64,000 bases of DNA from Halobacillus litoralis (GCF_020171725.1 NZ_JAIVAJ010000007.1:236740-300739), one strand, 5' to 3'. Numbered from the stretch's first letter, positions 17,343 to 25,696 are shown. Notes: generated by a model not told the origin, from the letters alone. A program made the numbers and translations.

Positions 17343-17735
17343 ATGAAACGGATCATCTTATTCGACGGCGATTGCCACTTCTGCGACCGGAGCGTCCAGT
17401 TCATCATGAAGCGCGATCCAAAGGCTATGTTCCAGTTTGCTTCCCTGCAAAGTGAAACCGGTCAGGAATTATTGAGAAAATTCGGAGCCCCGGTTGAGCT
17501 GGACAGTTTTATCTTGATCGAAAAAAATCGTATGTACACGCAGTCCACTGCCGCCCTTCGTGTATGCAGACAATTGAACGGGCTGTGGAAAACGCTGCAT
17601 TTCTTGACGGCTATCCCCAAACCGATCCGGGATACTGTGTATAACGTGATAGCGAAAAACCGCTACAAGTGGTTCGGAACGAAAGAACAGTGCCCGCTTC
17701 CGACGCCTGATGAGCGTAAACGCTTTTTATCTTAG
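17343..17735 (+). CDS. Thiol-disulfide oxidoreductase, DCC family (YuxK)
   Basis: 130 residues starting KRIILFDGDCHFCDRSVQF. The DGDCxFC motif is the DCC redox-like signature of the family, a thioredoxin-fold protein. Later landmarks FASLQSETGQELL and YTQSTAALRVCRQLNGLW are typical, as is the C-terminal YNVIAKNRYKWFG. The activity of the family is largely unproven. Single-gene unit with a perfect terminator. Confidence 0.93.
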   Translation: MKRIILFDGDCHFCDRSVQFIMKRDPKAMFQFASLQSETGQELLRKFGAPVELDSFILIEKNRMYTQSTAALRVCRQLNGLWKTLHFLTAIPKPIRDTVYNVIAKNRYKWFGTKEQCPLPTPDERKRFLS

Positions 17736-17737
17736 AA

Positions 17738-17773
17738 AAAACAGTCGCGAGGATTCTCCTCACGACTGTTTTC
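17738..17773 (+). terminator. Terminator
   Basis: AAAACAGTCG...GAGGA / TCCT...CGACTGTTTT hairpin after the DCC gene. Confidence 0.9.
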
Positions 17774-17899
17774 CTGTTACATGAGCGTGAAAGTGGTTGA
17801 GAGCGGTCTTGTCTCGGCTGTTTCACCCTCCATCTGGGGATAAAATGGACATGAACGCGTTTCTCAAAACCGTTTTCACTCCTTGGCTCATTTCTTCTT

Positions 17900-18133
17900 T
17901 TATAGTTCTTCTTGATTGAATGTGTTCTGCAGTTGGTTCATCGACGCCTGGTGCGCAGATTGGATTTGTTCTCCGACGCGCTCCATCGGGTCTTGGCCCA
18001 TCGCCTCACGGGTGTTCTCAGCCAGCTGGCCGAATCCACCGTTTTGGTTCATACGTGTCACGCCGTACATCGCAGCCGCTCCAAGAGCTCCTGCTGTACC
18101 AAGCGCCACCCAGTTTCTTTTTCTTCGTGCCAT
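17900..18133 (-). CDS. Small hypothetical protein (77 aa), basic N-terminus
   Basis: ATG 18133 is preceded by GGGAGG. The product begins ARRKRNWVALGTAGALGAAA, a basic start and a short Ala/Gly hydrophobic helix, then a hydrophilic Gln/Glu-rich helix ending FNQEEL. It resembles small YtxH-like single-helix proteins but is not clearly assigned. Overlapping frames on the plus strand lack ribosome sites. Confidence 0.65.
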   Translation of the reverse strand: MARRKRNWVALGTAGALGAAAMYGVTRMNQNGGFGQLAENTREAMGQDPMERVGEQIQSAHQASMNQLQNTFNQEEL

Positions 18134-18291
18134 CGTCATTCCCTCCCGACTGTTCCTTATCAACGGAACAAAAGTAGTTTGAGCCGTTAAGCGGTGAACT
18201 ATTCCTGAGCGCCTTTCCAAATATTAACCGACTAATTCACCCTCTCCTTGCAGAAAGTAAGAGCAATTCGACAAGAAATGGAGGGTGACCA

Positions 18292-18546
18292 ATGAAAATT
18301 CGACTACTAGGAACGACAGCTGTTCTCATGTCTGGACTTCTTGTCGGCTGTGCCGGCAATGACATGAATAATCAGCCTGAAGACGTGAACTATCAGCCGA
18401 CACGTTATAACGAGAACATGAACTACGACAACCAACGTGACATGTATATGAACGATGAAAACGATCCGAACCAACGCGACCAGCCTAGAATCGGCAAGCC
18501 GTACAATGCAGAAGATGGCAACGGAACAAAAGAACGCCGCGACTAA
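18292..18546 (+). CDS. Small lipoprotein, Asn/Asp-rich
   Basis: 84 residues with GGAGGGTGA before the ATG. Lipoprotein signal MKIRLLGTTAVLMSGLLVGC; Cys20 is the lipidation site. The mature part is a 64-residue hydrophilic Asn/Asp/Arg/Tyr-rich tail without domains. Likely a membrane-tethered surface or spore-coat-associated peptide; function unknown. A terminator follows. Confidence 0.8.
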   Translation: MKIRLLGTTAVLMSGLLVGCAGNDMNNQPEDVNYQPTRYNENMNYDNQRDMYMNDENDPNQRDQPRIGKPYNAEDGNGTKERRD

Positions 18547-18550
18547 TCGA

Positions 18551-18588
18551 AAGCCTGTCCCTCCCTCATTGGATGGACAGGCTTTTTT
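18551..18588 (+). terminator. Terminator
   Basis: AAGCCTGTCC / GGACAGGCTT hairpin with T6. Confidence 0.9.
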
Positions 18589-18589
18589 A

Positions 18590-18709
18590 TCAGGATTTTT
18601 TCATTTGTTCAACGAGTTTTTTCTTCACTTCTGTATAGGACAGACCTGAGTTTGCATTACGTTTCTTCACTTCTTCGATATCTGTGCCTGTTACGGTGTA
18701 CTTCTTCAT
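18590..18709 (-). CDS. 39-residue protein resembling a gamma-type SASP motif
   Basis: ATG 18709 has GGGAGGTG at good distance. The product begins MKKYTVTGTDIEEVKKRNAN and continues SGLSYTEVKKKLVEQ. The TDxxxVKxxNAxSG segment is like the repeat of gamma-type small acid-soluble spore proteins, but the protein is short and ends in a Lys-rich helix. Too short for confident assignment. It lies just before the serpin stop on the same strand. Confidence 0.6.
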   Translation of the reverse strand: MKKYTVTGTDIEEVKKRNANSGLSYTEVKKKLVEQMKKS

Positions 18710-18740
18710 ACGAAAGCACCTCCCGCTATTAATCTGCGCG

Positions 18741-19949
18741 CTACAGCTCGCCTTCATACGTCCCCATGAACAAAATGGAGTCATATTCATCATCGGCAAT
18801 CACATAGAAAAATGGGCGGTCGGCTTTGAATATTTCAGCCTGCGGTTCTACGGCAGCGGACTCTTCAACAGACGCCTGCGTTACAGCGGCCGCTTCCGTT
18901 CCTTCTTCCGTCACATCGATGACCGCTTTATGAATTACGTCGTCTACATATAAGCCTGCATCAGACATTGCGGATAAGTCTGCATTGGAAAACACGCTCT
19001 CCATTCCGAGGTTCATAAGTGGCTCCTTGACGGATTTAACTCCGTACTCCACCTTGAACTTCGGAAGGGTCAGTTCGACTAGAGTTGACTGCATGCTTTC
19101 TTTTGTATGCCGGAATTCCTCCGCATTAAAGGTCATCACAAAATCATCGATGGGTTGATCCTTTGGCAGGAAGGCGTACATCGAGTAATCCCCCTCACCG
19201 TAAGGCATTTGTACGGCCTGATAGCCCTCCGTCTCCAAATAATCAAAACGTTCTTCCTGGAACATGAGCTTCTGCTTCTGGATCGTCCCGTCTGTAAGCG
19301 TAAAGTCCCTCTCGGTCGTCATCGATTCTTCAAACGGATTTTTCCATTTCCCGTTAAAATAAATCGCATTGTTCAACAGCATACGAACGCTTCCGTCATA
19401 GGGTTTCTGAATCAAAGTGTCGATCATGCCATTCGTCTTATCACTCACCCAGCCGTTCATATCATCTACAATGGCCTGATTCGATAACTCCTGCTGAAAG
19501 ACCTCCGAACGAAATGCGTCTGTCATATCTTTTTTGAAATCGTCCTTCACAGAGAATGCTTCGTCCAGCCAAATCGAGTTCGCTGACTGGATATCCACCT
19601 TCTCCCCGGCATTCTGAAGGTGTGCCGTGTAGTTGTGATACGTATCCAAAATCAACGGGTCCTCGAGTGGACCGTAATTCATGACGTCCTTCATTTCCGT
19701 TTCCGTTTCGCCCTCCGCTCCGGCAAGGACCATCGACATGACGACGGAAATGCTGTAAGGAGACATGAACACATTCTGATTGTCCTTTTTCATCTGTTGA
19801 AACAGCTCAAAGGCAAACTGCTGATTCCCTTTCAGTACCTGTTGATCGATTTTTTCTTTATCAACAGGCAAAGCTGCCTGGGTACTTCCTTGTCCACAAG
19901 CTGTAAGCAAGAGCAGCACACAAAGTCCGATCCATTTCACTCTCTTCAT
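18741..19949 (-). CDS. Serpin-family serine protease inhibitor, lipoprotein
   Basis: 402 residues. Lipoprotein signal with Cys18 (LLLLTAC-GQ). The complete serpin fold is visible: NVFMSPYSISVVMSMVLAGA, NSIWLDEAF, LLNNAIYFNGKWKNPF, VELTLPKFKVEY, the inhibitory hinge EEGTEAAAVT (residues 348-357) and the serpin signature FKADRPFFYVI (374-384). The small-residue hinge predicts a working inhibitor rather than a relic. Aligned to antitrypsin, P1 falls near Ser364, suggesting a subtilisin- or elastase-like target. Serpins are uncommon in bacteria. It would sit on the outer face of the membrane and guard against exoproteases; a subtilisin gene is at 62.2 kb. Confidence 0.93.
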   Translation of the reverse strand: MKRVKWIGLCVLLLLTACGQGSTQAALPVDKEKIDQQVLKGNQQFAFELFQQMKKDNQNVFMSPYSISVVMSMVLAGAEGETETEMKDVMNYGPLEDPLILDTYHNYTAHLQNAGEKVDIQSANSIWLDEAFSVKDDFKKDMTDAFRSEVFQQELSNQAIVDDMNGWVSDKTNGMIDTLIQKPYDGSVRMLLNNAIYFNGKWKNPFEESMTTERDFTLTDGTIQKQKLMFQEERFDYLETEGYQAVQMPYGEGDYSMYAFLPKDQPIDDFVMTFNAEEFRHTKESMQSTLVELTLPKFKVEYGVKSVKEPLMNLGMESVFSNADLSAMSDAGLYVDDVIHKAVIDVTEEGTEAAAVTQASVEESAAVEPQAEIFKADRPFFYVIADDEYDSILFMGTYEGEL

Positions 19950-20043
19950 TTTTGTTGACCCCCTCTTCTATTCCATTAGTCGCTCCCACTGAAATAACGT
20001 TACAATGAGTGAGAGATAATTTAGAAAACAGGAGGCCACCATC

Positions 20044-20502
20044 ATGCACTTTGAACGGATTACGGAAGAAAATATACATATGGCCCATCAGCTGTACAAT
20101 GCGAATCCCGCATACAACCTGCTTGAAAACGGACAGGCGACAAGGACGCTGGAAAAGGTCCGCGGAGAATTCCTCGATGAAAAGGCGACGGAAAGCTATA
20201 TCGCGTACGAGGCAGAGGACCCGGTCGGGCTCGTCGATTTTTTACCAAGGAACCCGAAAGATGGCTATCCGTGGATCGGCTTGATGATGGTCGATCAGAA
20301 TCATCATGGAAAAGGAATCGGGTCCGCTATGTATCAATCTTTTGAAAGCCTGCTGAAGGAGCGGGGCTTCACATCGGTACGACTTGCGGTTCTTGTGAAC
20401 AATGAACGGGGCCATGCCTTCTGGGAGCGCATGGGGTTTACGTACTACGGGATGAGCCAAGTAGAGGAAAACGAAGTGACGTGTCTGGAAAAAGAGCTTT
20501 AA
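20044..20502 (+). CDS. GNAT-family N-acetyltransferase
   Basis: 152 residues with AGGAGG 7 nt before ATG 20044. GNAT core: PWIGLMMVDQNHHGKGIGSAM contains the acetyl-CoA pyrophosphate loop (QxxGKGxG), followed by VRLAVLVNNERGHAFWERMGF, the usual motif B. Substrate unknown. Single gene divergent from the serpin. Confidence 0.9.
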   Translation: MHFERITEENIHMAHQLYNANPAYNLLENGQATRTLEKVRGEFLDEKATESYIAYEAEDPVGLVDFLPRNPKDGYPWIGLMMVDQNHHGKGIGSAMYQSFESLLKERGFTSVRLAVLVNNERGHAFWERMGFTYYGMSQVEENEVTCLEKEL

Positions 20503-20679
20503 GCCTGGGCGTTCAGCTCCTCTTTCGCCCAGCCCGCCCCACAAATCCCTCCGCAACTTACCCCTTCTTCTATGCCACTGACCTCTTCTTTTACACCTTT
20601 TACCTGATTCTCCATGACACCCCTGTGATTCCGTTCTATACTAACCTTAAGAAAGCCGCACAGAGAAGGGGGAAATCAA

Positions 20680-21135
20680 GTGAAAGTCTTACTCGACGTC
20701 GACCGTAAGTACGAGGAAACACATGTCACCATCCACTGCAGGGAAATGGATGACACCATCAAACAAATGCTGGACTTTCTAAAAGAAAGAGAAACTGAAT
20801 TTATCGTAGGAAAAAAAGGCGAGGAGCAGCATATTTTGAAACCTGATACCGTCCACCATTTTCACACGGAAAAAGAGGTTGTCATTGCAACTACAGCAGA
20901 AGGGTCATTCAAAGTGAAGGAAAAATTGTATGAGCTTGAGGAGATGCTGCCCTCCACTACGTTCATCCGGCTTTCGAAGTCCGTGTTGGCCAATCTATAT
21001 GAGATCCGCCACTTCGAACCATCGTTTAATGGGACGCTGGCTGTTCATTTCCAATCTGGGAATGTCGAATACGCATCCCGGCACTATGTAGGCAAGATGA
21101 AAGAAATCTTGAAATTAAACAGGAGGAACGCTTAA
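20680..21135 (+). CDS. LytTR-domain transcriptional regulator
   Basis: 151 residues from GTG 20680 (GGGGGAAA upstream). A short N-terminal region (1-40) precedes a LytTR DNA-binding domain (about 50-147): FHTEKEVVIATT, LYELEEMLPSTTFIRLSKSV, ANLYEIRHFEPSFNGTL. No receiver domain. Together with the adjoining DUF3021 membrane gene (1 nt apart) it forms a widespread Firmicute pair in which the membrane protein is thought to control the regulator. Confidence 0.92.
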   Translation: MKVLLDVDRKYEETHVTIHCREMDDTIKQMLDFLKERETEFIVGKKGEEQHILKPDTVHHFHTEKEVVIATTAEGSFKVKEKLYELEEMLPSTTFIRLSKSVLANLYEIRHFEPSFNGTLAVHFQSGNVEYASRHYVGKMKEILKLNRRNA

Positions 21136-21549
21136 ATGAAAACATTCTTATACAGAAGTATGATTGGATTATTCTTTGGCGGTTTTTTCGGTGTAATGCT
21201 GACATTCGCGGCCATTTATTTCGGAAACCTGGAGACGCTTGATTCTGCCCTGTTTGTAAAAAATGCGCTCGGCTCCATTTTCTGTGGCTGGTTGTTCACC
21301 GTCTCCCCTTTGTATTTTGAAATGGAATCCCTGACGCTTCCGAAGCAGACGGCTCTCCATTTCGTAACCGTCATGATCGTGTACGGCGTGCTCGCCTACG
21401 GTATTGGCTGGATGCCACAGGGAGTAGGGAACCTGCTGTTGTTCATTGCATCCATGCTCATCGGCTACATCATCATCTGGACGTGCTTTTACTTCTATTT
21501 CAAAAATGAGTCGAAGAAGATGAATGACGATCTTCAGCATATTAAATAA
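21136..21549 (+). CDS. DUF3021 membrane protein, LytTR partner
   Basis: 137 residues with four transmembrane helices (about 8-30, 38-58, 72-90, 98-122) and a basic cytoplasmic tail. It immediately follows the LytTR gene (stop TAA then ATG). DUF3021 proteins pair with LytTR regulators much as membrane anti-activators do; the signal is unknown. Confidence 0.9.
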   Translation: MKTFLYRSMIGLFFGGFFGVMLTFAAIYFGNLETLDSALFVKNALGSIFCGWLFTVSPLYFEMESLTLPKQTALHFVTVMIVYGVLAYGIGWMPQGVGNLLLFIASMLIGYIIIWTCFYFYFKNESKKMNDDLQHIK

Positions 21550-21554
21550 GACGT

Positions 21555-21588
21555 AAGAGCGGACGGAAGCCATTCTCGTCCGCTTTTA
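21555..21588 (+). terminator. Terminator of the LytTR-DUF3021 operon
   Basis: AGCGGACG / CGTCCGCT hairpin followed by TTTATTTTA. Confidence 0.85.
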
Positions 21589-21693
21589 TTTTATGGAAAA
21601 TCGCGTGTACTATGCTTCCATCACGATAGTCCATTTATTGTTAGTGTGGGCTTGAGTGAAATGGACAAGATAGTGTTGTAGGAGGTGTTGAAT

Positions 21694-22140
21694 ATGACCC
21701 ACTTTAAATTGTTTATGCTGAAGTTCGTCGTCACTCTTGTGCTCTTAGGGGTAATTCTCGGAGCTGGTTTCGATGTATCTTTCGGGAACTTTTTCTTGAT
21801 ATCCCTTGTACTTGCGGCGGTGTCTTATGCAGTCGTTGATATTCTTCTTTTGAAGAATACGGGCAATACAGGGTCGACTGTTGCGGATTTCATTCTCGCC
21901 TTTGCTGTCATTTACTTTATGACAGACGCTTTGACAGTCGGCGATAATGTGTTCTCAGCGACTTTGATTGCCACGGTTTCTTTAACGATCTTTGAATATT
22001 TCTTCCACCAGTCTGTAGCACGAAGCCTGGATCAAGAGAAGAAAGAAGAGAGTCGGGAAGACCGAAGCATTCAGCCTTCACCAGAGCTTAGAACCGAAAC
22101 GTCTGAAGAATTGTTCCCTTATGACGATGACGATAAATAA
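21694..22140 (+). CDS. YndM family (DUF2512) membrane protein
   Basis: 148 residues from ATG 21694 (AGGAGGTG upstream). Four hydrophobic helices in the first 110 residues (FKLFMLKFVVTLVLLGVILG and others), then a charged cytoplasmic tail ending in acidic YDDDDK. DUF2512/YndM proteins are Bacillales membrane proteins of unknown function. Single-gene unit with a terminator at 22150. Confidence 0.88.
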   Translation: MTHFKLFMLKFVVTLVLLGVILGAGFDVSFGNFFLISLVLAAVSYAVVDILLLKNTGNTGSTVADFILAFAVIYFMTDALTVGDNVFSATLIATVSLTIFEYFFHQSVARSLDQEKKEESREDRSIQPSPELRTETSEELFPYDDDDK

Positions 22141-22149
22141 ACTCATACG

Positions 22150-22181
22150 AATGGCCAGGACAAAGCTTCCTGGCCATTGTT
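22150..22181 (+). terminator. Terminator, likely bidirectional
   Basis: AATGGCCAGGA / TCCTGGCCATT hairpin. Confidence 0.9.
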
Positions 22182-22192
22182 TTATAAATAGA

Positions 22193-22609
22193 TCATTCAA
22201 AGAACTCTTCGTCCGAATAAGCATGAGACCAATGATGGGGTTGAAGCTCATCTAATGTTTTGTATAAAAGCTCATTGCCACGGTTCGAAACGGCTGCTTT
22301 CACTTCTCTTCCCCAATACATCAGCCGCTCCTGACATACCCCGCAAGGCGTCAAAATCCGTACGTCTTCGCTTTCATTTTCTCTTACGACACAGATCGAA
22401 TGGGTAACGGCGGCGTTCCACTTGTGTGCCTCCAAAATAGCCCCCGTTTCAATGCAGAGCTCAGTGGAAGCATTGACGACTTCAGGTGCGACACTTGTGA
22501 GCACTCTTCCGTCATCTGTGTACATCGCTGCCGCACCGCCCCATCCTTCCGGGTAACGCTGCTCAAGCAACTGCTTCGCTTCCTCAAATAATTTCTGTTC
22601 CACTCCCAT
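22193..22609 (-). CDS. Cytidine-deaminase-like zinc enzyme
   Basis: 138 residues from ATG 22609 (ATAGGAGGAAG upstream). Zinc site of the CDA fold: TELCIETGAI (Cys plus catalytic Glu, in place of the usual C/HAE) and TPCGVCQE (PCxxC). The size fits homotetrameric cytidine or blasticidin-S-type deaminases. The LCxE variant belongs to a CDA subgroup in Firmicutes, so the substrate need not be cytidine. Single gene. Confidence 0.82.
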   Translation of the reverse strand: MGVEQKLFEEAKQLLEQRYPEGWGGAAAMYTDDGRVLTSVAPEVVNASTELCIETGAILEAHKWNAAVTHSICVVRENESEDVRILTPCGVCQERLMYWGREVKAAVSNRGNELLYKTLDELQPHHWSHAYSDEEFFE

Positions 22610-22760
22610 GTTCCTTCCTCCTATCCTTATGTAATAGCAAAATGGCTGAAACATACGTGCTTCAGCCTGTGATCATAGCCTATGCGATGTGATGATGTCC
22701 ATAATCAACTTCGATGTGTGAACCGTTCTGCTCTTATAAGCGAATATATGATAACAATCA

Positions 22761-22912
22761 GAGGTTCCGTTTTCTTGTTGTAAAGGTTTTGGAGAAACGG
22801 GGAGACCCCGATGAGAGGACGGCGATCTCGCAGTGAGCGAGGAAGCTCACCGACCGCCGGTGGAAAGCGAGTCGTTTCTCCAAAACCGATTTTCTTAGTT
22901 ACGAGAACCGAT
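22761..22912 (-). repeat. Single-hairpin repeat (type C), related to the composite repeat
   Basis: A hairpin at 22785-22887 closed by a perfect 15-bp stem (GGTTTTGGAGAAACG and its complement), flanked by AGGTTCCG and GAGAACCGATTC boxes that resemble the ends of the composite repeat. Its interior has the same CGACTCGCTTTCCACCGGC...TCCTCGCTCACTGCGAG...GGGGTCTCCCCG style. It begins 6 nt after the cwlJ stop on the minus strand. Confidence 0.8.
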
Positions 22913-22917
22913 TCTTC

Positions 22918-23355
22918 CTATCTATAGACGCTCGCGCACGTTCCAGGTTGTGGTTCATAATAGCAGTGGTTCTTATAGCGTCCTGTAAACAACTGACCGT
23001 ACCACGTCGGAGGGCAGGGTTCGTATGGATTGAAATACCACAGCGCATATTTGGCCGGATGTTCTCTCCATGACTCTAAATTTCTTCTTGCCAGCCTTTT
23101 CTCGACAGATCTTGCTCTGTTGTAGAACAGGTTTCCCTTTTGAACCGCTTCGAATGAGTAATTCCCACCCTGCACTTGATAAATGACCTGCCGGATCGTT
23201 CTGACATCGGTAAAGTCCAGACAGTCTGCTGCTGCCCGGTTCACAATCACATTTCCGACATAAAGCATGCCTTGTTTCCCTTCGCCTTCCGCTTCCGCCC
23301 TCATCATTCGTGCCATTAAAGCAACATCTGCATCGGTATATTTGACTCTTGGCAT
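22918..23355 (-). CDS. cwlJ: Spore cortex-lytic / cell wall hydrolase CwlJ
   Basis: 145 residues, close to B. subtilis CwlJ (142). Hydrolase_2 domain landmarks: DADVALMARMMRAEAEGEGK (catalytic Glu region), GNVIVNRAAADC, IRQVIYQVQGGNYSFEAV, ALWYFNPYEPCPPTW. No signal peptide, as in CwlJ, which is placed in the spore coat with GerQ and degrades cortex during germination. This supports a spore-forming host. A 20-bp repeat array lies upstream. Confidence 0.93.
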   Translation of the reverse strand: MPRVKYTDADVALMARMMRAEAEGEGKQGMLYVGNVIVNRAAADCLDFTDVRTIRQVIYQVQGGNYSFEAVQKGNLFYNRARSVEKRLARRNLESWREHPAKYALWYFNPYEPCPPTWYGQLFTGRYKNHCYYEPQPGTCASVYR

Positions 23356-23420
23356 TTTTTCTCACCCCAAAATTAGTTTATGAGAAAAAGATGCGTTCAT
23401 GCCATACAGCGCTGTTCGAG

Positions 23421-23660
23421 TGAGACTTTCTCGATGCGGGCGCGACTTTCCTGGTTCGAGCGCGACTTTCCCGGTTCGGGCGCGACTTTCTCGGTTTGGG
23501 CGCGACTTTCCCGGTTCGGGCGCGACTTTCCCGGTTCGGGCGCGACTTTCTCGGTTCGGGCGCGACTTTCCCGGTTCGGGCGCGACTTTCCCGGTTCGGG
23601 CGCGACTTTCCCAGTTCGGGCGCGACTTTCTCGATTCGAGCGCGACTTGCCTCATTTTCT
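23421..23660. repeat. Tandem array of a 20-bp unit, about 11 copies
   Basis: Units in exact 20-nt phase starting at 23421, consensus CGCGACTTTCCCGGTTCGGG, with degenerate units at both ends. Each contains a mini-palindrome CCCG-gtt-CGGG; the unit at 23621 has CTCG-att-CGAG, a paired change. It lies between divergent cwlJ and the gene at 23766. Long ORFs on both strands are side effects of the repeat. Confidence 0.93.
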
Positions 23661-23765
23661 AATTCGACAGCAAACATCCATAAATATCCAACACTCACCA
23701 AAAATCGGTTTACTGTCGTAGTGGTAAGGGTATTTTACTATAACTTTTAAAAAGGAGGATGTGCT

Positions 23766-24056
23766 ATGCTGGATAACGTTTGGGTCCGAAGTATATCAAG
23801 CTGGATGGCATTGCTTTTGAATATCATCCCTGTCCTTATTTTCTTTTCTATTGTGAGCGGAAACGGCGGATCGGTCGAACTGATCTTCACACTCCTCGCT
23901 TTAGCCTTTATCACATCAGTCTTTGCGATTTACGTCAACCGTGGAAAAAGCAAGTTGAACATCGGCGTCGGGGTATTAGGGTTCTCTATCACGATCGGCA
24001 TCACGATGCTTATCAGTTTCGTTGCCAACGTCATCGATTTGAATCACATCATTTAA
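23766..24056 (+). CDS. Small three-helix membrane protein (96 aa)
   Basis: AAAAGGAGG precedes ATG 23766. Three hydrophobic helices (about 12-33, 38-58, 68-92) with only short loops (NRGKSKLN). It resembles small integral membrane proteins common in Bacillaceae; family not identified. A terminator-like hairpin follows at 24115. A 7-1-7 palindrome GTTCTTATTAAGAAC lies between the stop and that hairpin. Confidence 0.78.
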   Translation: MLDNVWVRSISSWMALLLNIIPVLIFFSIVSGNGGSVELIFTLLALAFITSVFAIYVNRGKSKLNIGVGVLGFSITIGITMLISFVANVIDLNHII

Positions 24057-24114
24057 TTACACTCCCACGAGTGGACAATACTTAGTTCTTATTAAGAACG
24101 TGTATCATATGAGT

Positions 24115-24150
24115 AAAAGGGCAGGTTCTTTAACGGATCTGTCCTTTTTT
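24115..24150 (+). terminator. Terminator
   Basis: AAAAGGGCAG / CTGTCCTTTT hairpin (one G-T pair) ending in T6. Confidence 0.75.
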
Positions 24151-24189
24151 CATCGTGAACTCCTCCTCACCGTTCATCGGATATTCATC

Positions 24190-24465
24190 CTAATACCAGC
24201 CGCCCAAACTTAATAGGAAAGAAGTAGAGATCGCGGCGATGAGAAAGGTAATGGCGGAAAGCGTCAACTTAATCGGCAACGACGCGTCCTCTCTCTGATA
24301 AAGTTTGAGCAACAGGGGAAATAATGTCCCGAAAATCAGGAGTGCGACAGCCGCCGCGACCAGGTCGATCCAGGTGAATGGTGGACCGAGATAATCATCG
24401 ATAAAATAATTAGTCGTGATGGCCGCACTAAAGATGAAGAGTTGATAGAATATGAAACGCCCCAT
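24190..24465 (-). CDS. Small membrane protein (91 aa)
   Basis: Three hydrophobic helices (MGRFIFYQLFIFSAAITTNY, a middle helix, and a C-terminal helix ending LLSLGGWY). It follows the esterase gene by 13 nt on the same strand, so it is probably co-transcribed. Function unknown. Confidence 0.7.
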   Translation of the reverse strand: MGRFIFYQLFIFSAAITTNYFIDDYLGPPFTWIDLVAAAVALLIFGTLFPLLLKLYQREDASLPIKLTLSAITFLIAAISTSFLLSLGGWY

Positions 24466-24478
24466 GACAGAGTCTCCT

Positions 24479-25228
24479 TTACTTGTTGAGCGGAAGCCAG
24501 TCCAAGACCTTCAAGATGTGCCGATCCCAGTAGTTCCATTCGTGATCACCCGCATCGAATTCGTAGGTGAAATCCAAACTTGTTTGTTCGCATTTTTCCT
24601 TAAAGGTAAAGTTATGATGAAATAGGAAATCTTCTGTTCCGCATGACTGGTAAATAGCAGGCTTAGCTCCATTTGAAGCGTCTACTCTCTCAAGCAGCCA
24701 CAGTGGATCATCCATCGTGCCTGCAAGCTCCCTGTCACCAAAGATGTGAGCGAACTTGTCGCTTCCGGTTTGCCTGACTTCTTTCACGTAACCGGAAAGA
24801 TCGGTTACGCCAGATAAGCTTGCGACCGCAGCGAATTGAGCAGGTTTGTTGAGCGCCCACTTCAGTGCACCATATCCGCCCATCGATAATCCTGCGACAA
24901 ACGTTTCTTCTCGTTTTTTTGTAAGAGGAAAGTATGCGTGGACGATGGCTGGGAGTTCTTCTGAAAGAAATGTCCAGTACTTCTTTCCGTATTCCATATC
25001 GGCGTAGTAGCTGTGATCCATGCGGGGCATGACGACGGCCAGCCCCTTTTCTTTCGCATAGCGCTCGATCGAGGTCTGTCTCGTCCAGGCGGTCTCGTCG
25101 TCACTGTATCCGTGTAGAAGATAGAGGACAGGAAAGGGCGGTTCCGTCTCCTGATCCGGCAGCACGACTTCAATGGATGTATGTAAATCTAATACGTTTG
25201 AAAAAACACGGCATGTCAGTAACGCCAT
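24479..25228 (-). CDS. Esterase of the EstA/esterase-D alpha/beta-hydrolase family
   Basis: 249 residues. Landmarks: PVLYLLHGYSDDETAW (oxyanion region), nucleophile elbow GLSMGGYGAL, YQSCGTEDFLF (acid Asp) and GDHEWNYWD (catalytic His). This matches the tributyrin-esterase-like group that hydrolyses short acyl esters. No signal peptide; cytoplasmic. GGAGGCTGATT precedes the ATG. Downstream small membrane gene is probably in the same transcript. Confidence 0.9.
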   Translation of the reverse strand: MALLTCRVFSNVLDLHTSIEVVLPDQETEPPFPVLYLLHGYSDDETAWTRQTSIERYAKEKGLAVVMPRMDHSYYADMEYGKKYWTFLSEELPAIVHAYFPLTKKREETFVAGLSMGGYGALKWALNKPAQFAAVASLSGVTDLSGYVKEVRQTGSDKFAHIFGDRELAGTMDDPLWLLERVDASNGAKPAIYQSCGTEDFLFHHNFTFKEKCEQTSLDFTYEFDAGDHEWNYWDRHILKVLDWLPLNK

Positions 25229-25246
25229 AATCAGCCTCCTAAAAGG

Positions 25247-25696
25247 TTATTCGTCCTTAACGTTAACGGCAAAGGCATACACGGCTTTGCCCTGTTCCCA
25301 TTCGGCAATCACTCCGAATATCGTCCGACCTTTGTAGCTCTCTAATTGTTCATACGGGTCTGAGCCCCCATTCTCTTTCCACACTCTGAGTTCATAAGAT
25401 TCAGGTTCCCGATCAAAATGGAGATCAAGATCTGCACTACTGGAAACCTCCGGAGCATCAGAGTCTTCCACCATGACAGGGGGAACGGGCCCATCTGCCT
25501 GGAGGCCGACACCTGATCCATCGTCCCTTTCATAGGACCAACTGTATGATCCCCGATCCGCTTTGATGGTTTCGTCTCCGATGGAAATCGTCAGCGTTGG
25601 AGGTTCTTTTCTGACAGCGTCTGCACCCTTTGACGGCTGTGCACAGCCACAAAGAAAGGCCGCAAGAATGATCCATAAGATGATTCCTTTTTTCAT
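25247..25696 (-). CDS. Lipoprotein, unknown function (149 aa)
   Basis: Signal MKKGIILWIILAAFLCGC with lipidation at Cys18, then an Ala/Pro-rich linker and a beta-rich domain (TLTISIGDETIKADRGSYSW, ... GVIAEWEQGKAVYAFAVNVK). The final strand pattern resembles small extracytoplasmic beta-sandwich lipoproteins of Bacilli. No enzyme motif. The esterase gene follows 18 nt later, suggesting one operon. Confidence 0.82.
   Translation of the reverse strand: MKKGIILWIILAAFLCGCAQPSKGADAVRKEPPTLTISIGDETIKADRGSYSWSYERDDGSGVGLQADGPVPPVMVEDSDAPEVSSSADLDLHFDREPESYELRVWKENGGSDPYEQLESYKGRTIFGVIAEWEQGKAVYAFAVNVKDE

Noticed and set aside
23362..23750. Several ORFs with Arg-rich repeats on both strands across the 20-bp array
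   Set aside because: A 20-nt unit without stops opens all frames; no ribosome sites, and the translations only mirror the DNA repeat.
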